64,000 nt of DNA from Vibrio europaeus (GTDB taxonomy: Bacteria > Pseudomonadota > Gammaproteobacteria > Enterobacterales > Vibrionaceae): positions 1,116,001 to 1,180,000 of the forward strand of contig NZ_LUAX01000007.1 of the NCBI RefSeq assembly GCF_001695575.1. Direction: 5' to 3'. The first letter of the stretch is position 1. Every line of letters begins with the position of its first letter. The translations under genes and the position numbers were made by a program. Below the pieces are notes generated by a model. The model had not been told where the DNA came from. It was given only the letters and a program-made list of their open reading frames with translations, and ran no database searches. Below are positions 54,344 to 62,351 of this stretch, one piece after another.

Positions 54344-55345
54344 ATGGCGAATAAGAAAAAAAGACCAACGCTTCAAGATATTGCCGACAGAGTCGGTGTA
54401 ACGAAAATGACCGTGAGTCGTTGCTTACGAGATCCTTCCCAAGTCTCTGAAGCAATCAAAGATAAAATTAACCAGGCAGTAGAAGAGCTTGGCTATATTC
54501 CTAATCGTGCCCCAGACATACTGTCAAATGCTAAATCGAATGCCATTGGTGTGTTAGTGCCGTCTTTAACCAACCAAGTCTTTGCTGAAGTAATGCGAGG
54601 TATTGAATCTGTCACCACTCCAGCGGGCTATCAAACTATGATTGCTCACTATGGCTATAGTGCAGAGCTCGAAGAAAAAAGTATCGCGTCATTACTGTCT
54701 TACAATGTGGATGCGATTATCTTGTCTGAAAATTTCCACACAGACAAAGCACGCAAGATGCTTGAAACTGCTTCGATACCCATCGTAGAGATTATGGACT
54801 GCTTTTCTCCTCGGATTGAACAAGCCGTCGGCTTCGATAACGCAAAAGCATCACAAGCGATGACAGAGGCCATTTTGGCAAAAGGGCGCAAACGGATCGC
54901 TTACTTTGCTGCGAGAATGGATGAGCGGACTCGGTTAAAAATGCAGGGTTATCAAAACGCAATGGAGAGTGCAGGTTTTGAACCTATCAGCTTGCAAACA
55001 GAAGAAGCTTCATCATTTACTCTTGGAGCTAAGTTGCTAGGTGAGCTTAGAGAGCGCCATCCCGAGGTCGAAGGCATAGTATGTACTAACGACGATTTAG
55101 CCATCGGGGCGCTCTATGAATGCCAGAGGAGAGGGATTTTGGTCCCTGAGCAAATGGCGATTGCTGGTTTTCATGGTCACGATATCAGTCAAGCAATGAT
55201 CCCCAAACTCGCGACTGTGGTGACTCCACGTGAGGAAATAGGATGTGTTGCAGCGACTCAGCTGATAGACAGGCTAAAAGGGAAAGCATCATGGAATGAT
55301 TGTATCGATCTGGGTTATCAAATCGAAACAGGTGAAAGCATATAA
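54344..55345 (+). CDS. gntR: LacI-family transcriptional regulator of gluconate genes (GntR-type)
   Basis: A 333-residue LacI-type repressor: helix-turn-helix and hinge (TLQDIADRVGVTKMTVSRCLRDPSQVSEAIKDKI, residues 9-43) and a periplasmic-binding-like effector domain (NAIGVLVPSLTNQVFAEVMRGIE onward). The GntR assignment rests on three GTTACC-GGTAAC sites, two before the TRAP operon and one before this gene, matching the enterobacterial GntR operator. Gluconate would be the inducer. It has its own promoter region after the operon terminator. Its stop codon directly abuts the first LuxO-type site of the downstream qrr gene. Confidence 0.9.
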   Translation: MANKKKRPTLQDIADRVGVTKMTVSRCLRDPSQVSEAIKDKINQAVEELGYIPNRAPDILSNAKSNAIGVLVPSLTNQVFAEVMRGIESVTTPAGYQTMIAHYGYSAELEEKSIASLLSYNVDAIILSENFHTDKARKMLETASIPIVEIMDCFSPRIEQAVGFDNAKASQAMTEAILAKGRKRIAYFAARMDERTRLKMQGYQNAMESAGFEPISLQTEEASSFTLGAKLLGELRERHPEVEGIVCTNDDLAIGALYECQRRGILVPEQMAIAGFHGHDISQAMIPKLATVVTPREEIGCVAATQLIDRLKGKASWNDCIDLGYQIETGESI

Positions 55346-55398
55346 TTGCATTTTGCAAAACCTGAATTTCTTATAATGCGTGAAATTGCAAAATGAAA
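55346..55398 (+). promoter_or_regulatory. Two LuxO-type activator sites upstream of qrr
   Basis: TTGCATTTTGCAA (55346-55358) is a perfect match to the LuxO motif TTGCAW3TGCAA; TTGCAAAATGAAA (55386-55398) differs at one base. They lie about 85-155 bases upstream of the predicted transcription start, the normal place for a sigma-54 enhancer-binding protein. Confidence 0.85.
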
Positions 55399-55474
55399 AC
55401 TCATTATGCGCATAGTTTTTGTGAAATGGGTTATAAATTAGCCATATTTGGGGCTTTTGAATGGTTTTAAAAGT

Positions 55475-55489
55475 TGGCACGCTTAATGC
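55475..55489 (+). promoter_or_regulatory. Sigma-54 promoter of qrr
   Basis: TGGCAC-GCTTA-ATGC: the -24 GG and -12 GC elements are in the correct register, one base off the TTGC consensus. Initiation would fall about 11-12 bases downstream, at the TGACCC start of the RNA. Confidence 0.9.
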
Positions 55490-55500
55490 TTTATTACTAA

Positions 55501-55607
55501 TGACCCTTCTTAAGCCGAGGGTCACCTAGCCAACTGACGTTGTTAGTGAACCTAATTTGTTCACACTTATATGTAGCCAATCACGATTGTTGTGATTGGC
55601 TTTTTTT
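55501..55607 (+). ncRNA. qrr: Qrr quorum-regulatory small RNA
   Basis: About 107 bases, the usual Qrr size. Stem 1 is TGACCCT (55501-55507) with AGGGTCA (55518-55524). The almost invariant target-pairing region of Qrr RNAs follows (CCTAGCCAACTGACG then TTGTTAGTGAA, about 55525-55550). GTGAAC/GTTCAC forms another stem, and a 10-base terminator stem with seven T bases ends it. The long first stem is of the Qrr2-4 kind rather than the shorter Qrr1. Qrr RNAs act with Hfq at low cell density, repressing the LuxR/HapR master regulator and luxO and activating aphA. Phosphorylated LuxO with sigma-54 drives transcription; matching sites are upstream. No luxO gene lies in the window. Confidence 0.93.
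55575..55607 (+). terminator. Terminator of qrr
   Basis: AGCCAATCAC (55575-55584), 7-base loop, GTGATTGGCT (55592-55601), with T bases to 55607. It also stands between qrr and the 3' end of the convergent regulator gene. Confidence 0.92.
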
Positions 55608-55632
55608 CTATTTGGACTAGGTAAACTTATGC

Positions 55633-57159
55633 TTAAATCGACGCTTCCTGACAACCGTTGTAACAACTAGGTTTGCGAGGGCACACTGCACCCCGTGAAC
55701 AGATAACTCTCGCATCAGTCTCTATGCCACGTTCAATCCAGTTGATGTTGAGAATTTTGGCAATGGTCGTGAACTCTTTTTGCATGTAGCGAGGTATAGC
55801 GGCGCTGCCCCCATTACTCACACATAAAGATTTAAGCTCTTCTGCCAATTCAATCGAATTTCCCCCCTGAGCATCGATAGCGGGGTTTAAGTCGATTCCC
55901 GCACAAAGAACACGATTGTTTCCAGCCGGGTCGGTCATATTGACTGATTCACAACAGTAAATCCTTGGCTCATCGCCTACATTTAATATCGATATCTGTG
56001 CCGAACTACCTTGCTGGGGCTCCGACAGCCTTCTAAACACAGCCCAGTGCTGACAAGGGTCGTTAACTTTCCTCATGTTTCCCCAAGGTAAAGGAATACC
56101 ATTCCCACGATATACGGCTTTGAGTTTATTCTGACCGTAGGCATCAAAGTAGTGCCAGTGGGGGTAAGGAGAGACAACCGTCATACGCCTCATTGCAACA
56201 GAAGGAGAGACACCGGCTTTAAGGTGAACATCGATTTCATAACCACTGCGATCGAGTAACTGCCTAAAAGGAACCTTAGGGCACAGCAGAGCACCAGCGA
56301 AAAAGCTCGATTCGAAGTCTCGCCATGCTTGTAAAATGTCTTGGGAATTAAGCTCAGATGTCGGAGATACTTGGCTATTTTCTTCCCAGCTATTCGCGTG
56401 TCCAACGGAGAGAACACTCTTTAGTCCTTCTTTACTATGCAACACGCAGTGACCGATATAGACCGCCAGATCGTATTTAAGGCGTGTTGGGTACTGCTTC
56501 AACACTTCATTCAGGTAGATGCTACCGGGAGGCTCAAAGAATGAGGTGACAATCTGTTTCGCACTTACTCCTAATTCGTCAACAACATCTTTCGGTGGTC
56601 GAGAAATCCAGCGAATGGTTAGCCCTAAGCTTCGCGCAATATCCATCAAATCTTCCGCCGACAGATTGAGTCTTTTCAATCCAACGTCTTCGGCCGCTCG
56701 CTCTAAATCTGGAAAATGGTTTTGATTACTTTCTTGGTGGGCACGGATAAGAAGGTGTGCAAACTGGCGGCCAGTGATGCCAGTTTGTGAAAGCATCTCA
56801 GGAATCGCTATCTGTAAAATGTCATTGGAGAACAAAAAGCTTGGCTCTAGCGCCATACCACTGATACCGCCTCTATTGCCTTTGTCTGGTGTAATGTCTG
56901 CTTGCTCTGGTTCATCATCCAAAAACCAAGCCGGATCTTTTTGAAACACCTCTGCAATGACCTCTAACATATCAATGCTTGGAACACGCTTTCCCCGCTC
57001 TATCATGGATAGATAAGAGACAGAAGGGGCATATTCTGGGTTAACGCGTATACAGCGTGCAGAGAGGTCCTCCATAGTTAAATGGTTGCGTTTCCTAAGG
57101 TTTCTAATCTTAGTACCCAAAAAGTGAGACTGACGAATAAGGCTTTTTGACACTGGCAT
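55633..57159 (-). CDS. XRE-family regulator with DUF3612/short-chain-fatty-acid-regulator-like C-terminus
   Basis: A 508-residue regulator. The XRE helix-turn-helix spans about 12-75 (LGTKIRNLRKRNHLTMEDLSAR, SVSYLSMIERGKRVPS). The long C-terminal region contains segments similar in type to the ScfR/RamB-like regulators of acetate and propionate metabolism. It ends in a four-Cys cluster (Cys487, 493, 499, 503 in CSRGAVC-PRKPSCYNGC) like the CxxC-rich end of that family, a possible metal or Fe-S site. I believe it corresponds to DUF3612 proteins of Vibrio. It is divergent from the 190-residue gene; three direct repeats begin 3 bases upstream of its ATG, suggesting autoregulation. Confidence 0.75.
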   Translation of the reverse strand: MPVSKSLIRQSHFLGTKIRNLRKRNHLTMEDLSARCIRVNPEYAPSVSYLSMIERGKRVPSIDMLEVIAEVFQKDPAWFLDDEPEQADITPDKGNRGGISGMALEPSFLFSNDILQIAIPEMLSQTGITGRQFAHLLIRAHQESNQNHFPDLERAAEDVGLKRLNLSAEDLMDIARSLGLTIRWISRPPKDVVDELGVSAKQIVTSFFEPPGSIYLNEVLKQYPTRLKYDLAVYIGHCVLHSKEGLKSVLSVGHANSWEENSQVSPTSELNSQDILQAWRDFESSFFAGALLCPKVPFRQLLDRSGYEIDVHLKAGVSPSVAMRRMTVVSPYPHWHYFDAYGQNKLKAVYRGNGIPLPWGNMRKVNDPCQHWAVFRRLSEPQQGSSAQISILNVGDEPRIYCCESVNMTDPAGNNRVLCAGIDLNPAIDAQGGNSIELAEELKSLCVSNGGSAAIPRYMQKEFTTIAKILNINWIERGIETDARVICSRGAVCPRKPSCYNGCQEASI

Positions 57160-57161
57160 TT

Positions 57162-57198
57162 TGTAAAATTCACACTGTAAAATTTTTGTTGTGAAATT
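57162..57198. promoter_or_regulatory. Three 9-base direct repeats at 14-base spacing (operator array)
   Basis: TGTAAAATT at 57162-57170, TGTAAAATT at 57176-57184 and TGTGAAATT at 57190-57198. The starts are exactly 14 bases apart, between the divergent XRE regulator and the 190-residue gene. A further TGTGAAATA occurs near 57295, close to the other start. Likely binding sites of the XRE/DUF3612-like regulator. Confidence 0.6.
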
Positions 57199-57321
57199 GT
57201 AGTCAAAAATTCACTAGTATACAAAGTAAGCAAAGTCACAAATTAGCAAATCAATTAAACGCCAGTTTGGAATTTTTGCTCTAGGACATAAAAGTTGTGA
57301 AATATCCGCGAGGGAAACGCT

Positions 57322-57894
57322 ATGAACATGCTGACATTCGATAAGACTGAAATCCAAAAACAAAATAAGCCATTTATCGCTGAAGCAGTCTTCGCGGTAG
57401 AAACCATCAATTCAAACCAAGCCAGCGAGAAGCAAGTAAAAGCTAAGCAGCTACTTGATCGCTTGTTCCCACTAGAGAACGGTTCTCATAAAGAAGTTAC
57501 CGCTTATGTTATCGATTACCGCCACGTGATGGCTTACTTTAAAGACGGTAGCCATAGTGGACTGAAGCATCCGAAACACTTTGTTGCTTACATGGGCGAA
57601 AAAGAAGATCCTACGTCAATTCTGTTTAGAGACGGCACAGGAAGTCACGTAGAGGTGACCTTTGGTAACCATAAAGGTACGGGTTGTATTGAACTGATAG
57701 ATATCGAAGATATTCAATTAGAGACTTGTACGACCTTCCCGCAAGAAATGGCGGAAATGTCGGCGATGCGCCACTGGATTAGCCTAGTGAAAGGCGATGA
57801 AAAAGGTAAGCCAAGAGCCAGTACAGAAGAAAAAGAGTACACCGCTAAAAACGGCGATGACTATCAATTAGAGTGCTGCTATACAATGAAATAA
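57322..57894 (+). CDS. Hypothetical protein divergent from the DUF3612-like regulator
   Basis: A 190-residue soluble protein with no signal peptide or membrane segment. I do not recognise a characterised family. Conserved-looking segments are LLDRLFPLENGSHKEVTAYVIDYRHVMAYFKDG, ILFRDGTGSHVEVTFG and MRHWISLVKGDEKGKPRA, giving a compact beta-rich core and a charged tail ending in LECCYTMK. A ribosome site GAGGGAAACG precedes the ATG. Its promoter region holds the direct repeats likely bound by the divergent regulator, so it is probably the main target of that regulator, perhaps in small-carbon metabolism. That role is inference. Confidence 0.6.
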   Translation: MNMLTFDKTEIQKQNKPFIAEAVFAVETINSNQASEKQVKAKQLLDRLFPLENGSHKEVTAYVIDYRHVMAYFKDGSHSGLKHPKHFVAYMGEKEDPTSILFRDGTGSHVEVTFGNHKGTGCIELIDIEDIQLETCTTFPQEMAEMSAMRHWISLVKGDEKGKPRASTEEKEYTAKNGDDYQLECCYTMK

Positions 57895-57914
57895 TCGAGA
57901 TTGTGTAAAACGAA

Positions 57915-57945
57915 AAAAGGATACCTACCGGTATCCTTTTCTTTT
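57915..57945. terminator. Bidirectional terminator between 190-residue gene and MaoC gene
   Basis: AAAAGGATACC (57915-57925), loop TACC, GGTATCCTTTT (57930-57940), then CTTTTT. The left arm starts with an A-run, which gives a U-run on the other strand. Confidence 0.9.
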
Positions 57946-57961
57946 TAAAGCAATGTATTGA

Positions 57962-58651
57962 CTAAAAGTGCAATTGAATCACAGATGTGACAACGGCACC
58001 TGGGCGGCGAACGCCTTCAATCTCGACTTTAATTTCACGTTCGACTTCCAAGCCTTTGCGGATTGGCGTTACCTTAGACAAGGTACTTACCGCACGCACT
58101 TTGTTATCGGTCTTAACAGGGTAAGGGAAGCGCACTTGGTTTAAGCCAATGTTGACGACCATCTTCGCTGTTGGGAAGAGGTTGTTGTCAGGATCAACGC
58201 TATCAGTCAGCTTTGGTAACAGAGCTAACGTCAGAAAGCCGTGAGCAATCGTCGTTTTGAATGGAGACTCTGCTTCTGCGCGCTCTGGATCGGTATGGAT
58301 CCATTGCATGTCTTCAGTTACTTGGCCAAACTGGTTAATTCGTTCTTGAGATATGTCTAACCACTCTCCAGTGTGAATCACTTCACCTAGCTTAGCTTGC
58401 AACTCTAGATAGACTTTTTGTGCTTCAGGCTTTAACTCAATAGGCTTTGGCTGCTGAACCAGAGGCTGAACTTCATCATTAACAGCAGGAGCCTGAAAAT
58501 CACGCAGACGAGTAAACAGGTGGCGGTTGTGAGCCTTGTTAACAATCTCTCCCCAGTACTCTTTTACAGTTGGAGTCATCCACTGCATAAACTCAGAATG
58601 CTGCTTAGTAATTGTTTCACCACGATGTTTAAATAAGTCAGCGACTTTCAT
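57962..58651 (-). CDS. MaoC-like (R)-specific enoyl-CoA hydratase/dehydratase
   Basis: A 229-residue protein. An N-terminal extension of about 90 residues is rich in Pro and Gln (PLVQQPKPIELKPEA). A MaoC hot-dog domain follows from about 95: GEWLDISQERINQFGQVTEDMQWIHTDPERA, with the hydratase Asp and His pair, then TIAHGFLTLALLPKL. Such enzymes hydrate (R)-enoyl-CoA in fatty acid or polyhydroxyalkanoate metabolism. The exact chain-length preference cannot be seen. Leftward, monocistronic, with a convergent terminator at its 3' end. Confidence 0.85.
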   Translation of the reverse strand: MKVADLFKHRGETITKQHSEFMQWMTPTVKEYWGEIVNKAHNRHLFTRLRDFQAPAVNDEVQPLVQQPKPIELKPEAQKVYLELQAKLGEVIHTGEWLDISQERINQFGQVTEDMQWIHTDPERAEAESPFKTTIAHGFLTLALLPKLTDSVDPDNNLFPTAKMVVNIGLNQVRFPYPVKTDNKVRAVSTLSKVTPIRKGLEVEREIKVEIEGVRRPGAVVTSVIQLHF

Positions 58652-58926
58652 AAAAACCTCTGATATAGACGATGTTACTCAGTTAATTCCGTAATTTTGA
58701 ATTAGTTCACACTATTGTGCAATCACTTTCGGGCGTACACGTGTTGCATCAAAGTGCTATTTCTTTTTAATATCAGCAAGATATAAATAAAACACTATTT
58801 TATTATCATTAATGATTTAGAGTACTTAACCCATAAATCGTTCATTCAGTGCGCTTAAAATCACGAAAATGTGTGAAATGCTTGTATAGATTATCAACAC
58901 TTGAAACATAGAAGGTGAATTAGTGC
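58652..58926. other. Gap between MaoC gene and tRNA-Ser promoter
   Basis: About 275 AT-rich bases containing the leftward MaoC leader. No gene, repeat or site is supported. Confidence 0.35.
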
Positions 58927-58955
58927 TTTACAAGCCAGAGACCAATACCTAATAT
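58927..58955 (+). promoter_or_regulatory. Sigma-70 promoter of tRNA-Ser
   Basis: TTTACA (58927-58932), 17 bases, TAATAT (58950-58955), 12 bases before the mature tRNA. Confidence 0.7.
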
Positions 58956-58967
58956 ACGCACCGCAAC

Positions 58968-59058
58968 GGAGAGATGGCTGAGTGGTTGAAAGCACCGGTC
59001 TTGAAAACCGGCATACGTTAATAGCGTATCTAGGGTTCAAATCCCTATCTCTCCGCCA
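58968..59058 (+). tRNA. tRNA-Ser (anticodon UGA)
   Basis: Acceptor stem GGAGAGA (58968-58974) pairs with TCTCTCC (59048-59054), then discriminator G and encoded CCA (59056-59058). The D-arm segment is TGGCTGAGTGG. The anticodon stem-loop CCGGTCTTGAAAACCGG carries TGA. A long class II variable arm and a GGTTCAAATCC T-arm follow. Length and variable arm are as expected for tRNA-Ser. Its own promoter lies upstream and a strong terminator downstream. Confidence 0.97.
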
Positions 59059-59064
59059 CATTTG

Positions 59065-59093
59065 AAAAGCCCGCTGACTTCAGCGGGCTTTTT
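59065..59093 (+). terminator. Terminator after tRNA-Ser
   Basis: AAAAGCCCGCTG (59065-59076), loop ACTT, CAGCGGGCTTTT (59081-59092) followed by T. Confidence 0.93.
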
Positions 59094-59345
59094 GCGTTCT
59101 ATGTGCCTGATAGTAAACTGTTGCTGCACTCTATGCTCCGTTCTGATCGCGTTTTTGCGTGCAACTTTCTGATCACCTATTTATTCCTATTGGTATTGAG
59201 CTAGCCAAGTTATCATTTCCGTCTCGTCTTTATCCGTTTCTCAATGCTGAAGGGATATTTCTCTGTAGTATAATTGAAGTCAATAATTACGATTGTTGTG
59301 TAGTCACTTCATGTATACACCATGTCCTAGGTTGTGATCTTGGGT

Positions 59346-60143
59346 ATGAATAGAGGATCAGAGAGCTTGGCCGTATCAAATGTTAATTCTACTCGCCAAA
59401 AGCTAACACTGTGCGGTGTTTCCTTGCTCTGCCTTCTGTCTCCAATCTCATACAGCAAAGATGAGTTGGTGGTAGCCCGAGGCGATGGTAACTGGCCGCC
59501 ATACGAAATGGTTGTTGATGGTGAACTGACGGGCTTTCACATCGACTTGATTAAAGCGGTTGCTGAACATATTGACGTAGATGTCACTTTCAAGCCCTTT
59601 CCTTGGAAACGGGCGGTGAAGATGGTTGCATTAGGTAAAGTCGACGCAATTAGCTATATAGCGAAATCTCCTGAACGCACAGAGTTCGTCTATTTCTCTG
59701 AAGACAATGTACTTTCTGGGACAGAACACTTCCTTGTAAAACACAAAGCGAGATCAGACATTCAATACGATGGCCTAATCGAGAACCTAGCCCCGTACTC
59801 CATTGTTTATATCTCAGGTTACACTTTGGGTAAGTCGTTCGATGAAGCAACCCATATCGATAAGAATGGTGTTAAGTCCGGTGAACTGGTGGTTCAATTG
59901 ATTGCGAAACAAAGATATGACTTGGGAATAGTGAGCGAATCTGATCTCGAAGGGGTCGAGTTACCCAACCTAATGAACCAAATCGAGTATTTTTCTCCCG
60001 CTTTCTACTCAACCAAGGTGTATATCGGATTTAGCAAGAGTCATGAATTAACCCCGGTTGTTGAAGAGTTTACTACCGCTATGAGACTATTTAAGCAAAC
60101 TGACCAATATAAATGGCTAAAGCAAAAATATGGATTGAAGTAA
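59346..60143 (+). CDS. Periplasmic solute-binding protein (amino acid/SBP_bac_3 type)
   Basis: A 265-residue exported protein. The hydrophobic signal is LTLCGVSLLCLLSPISYS, then the SBP_bac_3 fold: ELVVARGDGNWPPYEMV, ELTGFHIDLIKAVAEHIDVDVTFKPFPWKRAVKMVALGKVDAI, and YFSPAFYSTKVYIGFSK. No ABC permease genes are beside it. In Vibrio such stand-alone proteins are common, and many are sensors' partners or orphans. The N-terminus is uncertain: ATG at 59346 places 25 polar residues before the signal; GTG at 59334 adds four more. The 250-base upstream gap holds nothing I can support. Confidence 0.8.
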   Translation: MNRGSESLAVSNVNSTRQKLTLCGVSLLCLLSPISYSKDELVVARGDGNWPPYEMVVDGELTGFHIDLIKAVAEHIDVDVTFKPFPWKRAVKMVALGKVDAISYIAKSPERTEFVYFSEDNVLSGTEHFLVKHKARSDIQYDGLIENLAPYSIVYISGYTLGKSFDEATHIDKNGVKSGELVVQLIAKQRYDLGIVSESDLEGVELPNLMNQIEYFSPAFYSTKVYIGFSKSHELTPVVEEFTTAMRLFKQTDQYKWLKQKYGLK

Positions 60144-60277
60144 GCCGCAGTAGGCTAGTTCAGTGATCTTTGCTAAGCCCTAATAGAGTTTCCCTGCTTT
60201 TCGCTGAGTTCCGTTGGAGATCTGTCTTGCTTAGCGTCTTATATTGTGTGTTTTGTAATACTAGGGGACGTCAAGCT

Positions 60278-60322
60278 AAGCACTAAACCCAAGCTTAAAG
60301 TTTGGGTGCTTGTTTTTAGTCT
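60278..60322 (+). terminator. Weak terminator-like hairpin
   Basis: ACCCAA (about 60287) pairs with TTGGGT (about 60304), with flanking AAGC/GCTT, then GTTTTTAG. It lies 135 bases after the binding-protein gene. The stem is imperfect with a bulge. Confidence 0.4.
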
Positions 60323-60437
60323 TTTATCCTTATTATTTTTTTGAATTTAAATGTTAAGTTGAATTGATAGTCTGAATTATATTAAGTAGATTTGATGTGG
60401 TACCATTTTGCAATTACTAACTTAAACCACATTAGAC

Positions 60438-61025
60438 ATGAAGTACGCACTTTTACTTTTAACTGTTCCTTTTGCAGTCGCTGCTAACCAAGGCGATGTT
60501 AGTTTTATTGATATTAAAGTTGGATCAACAAATACGCGAGGTGTGACATACAATAGCACTAGCGACGCACTAAAAGGTTACACACTATCGCTTGAAGGTA
60601 CCCGACTTTTCGAAGGCAGCACTTCAATCGACAATTTGAAACTAGGTGCTTTTGGTGGCATTGATTACCAAGAGATCAAAGATAAAAAGTCTCATCCTGA
60701 AGATCAGTTTTTAACGCGCAACCTAAACTTGAACGCTGGTGGTGTATTGAACTTAGAATTGGTTGAGCGAGTCAATCTATTCACCAAAGCAGGCCTTACT
60801 TACAGCTTTTCAAACTCCAAGCTTAGAACAAGCTCAGAAGTCATAAATAACAGAGAAAAAGGTTTAGGCTATGTACTAGGAGCTGGTGCTCGCTTTCTAG
60901 TTTCTGACCATATAACGTTAGGCGTGGAATACAACATTGCACAGCCTACTTTTGAACAAGAAAACGGACACGAGTATAGCCAACGTAGTAAGACTTGGTT
61001 TGTTACCGCGGGCTACAAGTTTTAA
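60438..61025 (+). CDS. Small outer membrane beta-barrel protein (OmpX/porin-like)
   Basis: A 195-residue exported protein with a short signal peptide (MKYALLLLTVPFAVA|ANQG). Eight or so alternating amphipathic strands follow (GYTLSLEGTRLF, LKLGAFGGIDYQEI, LNLNAGGVLNLELVERVNLFTKAGLTYSF, GYVLGAGARFLVSDHITLGVEYNIA), and the chain ends in WFVTAGYKF with the C-terminal Phe needed for BAM-assisted insertion. The fold fits the OmpX/OmpA-barrel class. A role in adhesion or membrane integrity is possible but unproven. No obvious ribosome site before the ATG; monocistronic with a strong terminator. Confidence 0.75.
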   Translation: MKYALLLLTVPFAVAANQGDVSFIDIKVGSTNTRGVTYNSTSDALKGYTLSLEGTRLFEGSTSIDNLKLGAFGGIDYQEIKDKKSHPEDQFLTRNLNLNAGGVLNLELVERVNLFTKAGLTYSFSNSKLRTSSEVINNREKGLGYVLGAGARFLVSDHITLGVEYNIAQPTFEQENGHEYSQRSKTWFVTAGYKF

Positions 61026-61048
61026 AGAAGTTGTTCTGCCGTAACTGT

Positions 61049-61078
61049 AAAAAGAGCCATCAGTTGATGGCTCTTTTT
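61049..61078 (+). terminator. Terminator after the outer membrane barrel gene
   Basis: AAAAAGAGCCATC pairs with GATGGCTCTTTTT around a 4-base AGTT loop. Symmetric A/T flanks make it suitable for both directions; the convergent gene ends at 61123. Confidence 0.85.
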
Positions 61079-61122
61079 GTAGCTGGTATGTTTTTCACCT
61101 AGGAATAAGAAATTTACCGTTA

Positions 61123-62256
61123 TTAAGATTGTATGGGATTTATCGATCTTTTAAATTCACTCTCGGCAACTAGGTATACATCGAGATTTTTTTCTTTCAA
61201 AGCAGACAATTCTTTTGGCATTTCTTTTAGAGGTGTCTGACCGTCGAAATAGAAAAACCAAAAGCTTTCTAGCTCACGCGGACTTAGTTTACTTAACTCG
61301 TTGAGAGATTCGTCTAAGTTCTTAGTAACAAAACTATGGAGTAAGTGCTGTAAATAAGCAACGTTGTCTATTTGCCAAGAACCTTCGACACCGAGTTGGA
61401 TTACATCGTTATGATGTCCATTTGACTCAGATAGCTCAAAGAAGAAATCAATAAAGTCATACGCTTTATCATTTTCCGCCAAAGGACCGGTTGTATCTAA
61501 ATCAGAGTAGCCAAACACGGAAACAAAATTATCAAAGGTTTTAGGGAAGCATTGATAGAAAGATTCTGTATTGTCTTCGATATCATTACGGCTGATAACA
61601 TTGCTGAATGCAGAATCTATACATTTAGCGCTTGATTCAACATCATAAGACTCTAATTTCTCAGAGTAAGTATAAAACGATATCAATATGAGTAAGGGGG
61701 TTACTAGTGCGGTATATAGACTAACTTTCTTCATATTCTGACGTAATTTCAATGCGAGCATCCTGAATTCCAATCTTTTTATATGACTAATTAACTCTTC
61801 AAACGCTGGCTTACTGCTACCAACAAAGTTTTTCCTTCTAACTCTACCAGGTAAAAGGCAGCCCTCAGTATCTCTAGCAGAGTTTCCTTTATGAATGAGA
61901 ATCGCTCTACTTCGAGCGACCTTGCTGTTGTGCAGTTTTAACACGCCTTTGAACTTTCTTCCATTGTGCCATTCTAAATAGTATGTACCTTCTGGAATTC
62001 TTTGCTCTAAACCTGCTTTAGTTGTGTCAGGCCCTTTCTCTTCGAGCATATAACCTTTGATGTTTGTTCCGACGACACTGTATTCTCCGATTGTAGATTC
62101 TGAAGTCTGCCACTTTCGATTCAATTTTATTACTACGTTGTTTTGTACCGTTGGAGTGTAAACCCACTCCTCAACAAGCGCCTCATCTAACCCTAATAGT
62201 GTGCCTTGCCCAACAATTCCATCAACTTTGATATGCCTTTCCCAACCTTTAAACAC
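61123..62256 (-). CDS. DUF5675-like membrane protein, probably N-terminally truncated
   Basis: A 377-residue frame. It opens with KVDGIVGQGTLLGLDEALVEEW, which looks like the end of a peptidoglycan-binding domain. A DUF5675-like domain follows (about 55-155: STIGEYSVVGTNIKGYMLEE, QRIPEGTYYLEWHNG, AILIHKGNSARDTEGCLLPG), with His and Cys in L,D-transpeptidase/lysozyme-like positions. A transmembrane segment (about 178-197) and an acidic helical C-terminal domain of 180 residues come next. The only start is a GTG at 62256 with no ribosome site and an in-frame TGA about 24 bases upstream, so the first half of the binding domain is missing. Either a degraded gene or an unusual start. Confidence 0.6.
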   Translation of the reverse strand: MFKGWERHIKVDGIVGQGTLLGLDEALVEEWVYTPTVQNNVVIKLNRKWQTSESTIGEYSVVGTNIKGYMLEEKGPDTTKAGLEQRIPEGTYYLEWHNGRKFKGVLKLHNSKVARSRAILIHKGNSARDTEGCLLPGRVRRKNFVGSSKPAFEELISHIKRLEFRMLALKLRQNMKKVSLYTALVTPLLILISFYTYSEKLESYDVESSAKCIDSAFSNVISRNDIEDNTESFYQCFPKTFDNFVSVFGYSDLDTTGPLAENDKAYDFIDFFFELSESNGHHNDVIQLGVEGSWQIDNVAYLQHLLHSFVTKNLDESLNELSKLSPRELESFWFFYFDGQTPLKEMPKELSALKEKNLDVYLVAESEFKRSINPIQS

Positions 62257-62351
62257 GATGTAAAGGAATAAACATCACATAGGATTGTGTTTGGCTATAA
62301 ATTGAGAACGCTAGCGTATAAAATGTTCCTCTAAAATCAAGAGGATCCACA

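Noticed and set aside
58968..59058. tRNA-Ser as an integration (att) site
   Set aside because: No integrase gene, no direct repeat of the tRNA 3' end found downstream, and ordinary genes follow.
59159..59353. 64-codon rightward frame before the solute-binding protein gene
   Set aside because: GTG start without ribosome site, no family features, AT-rich; it overlaps the start of the supported gene.
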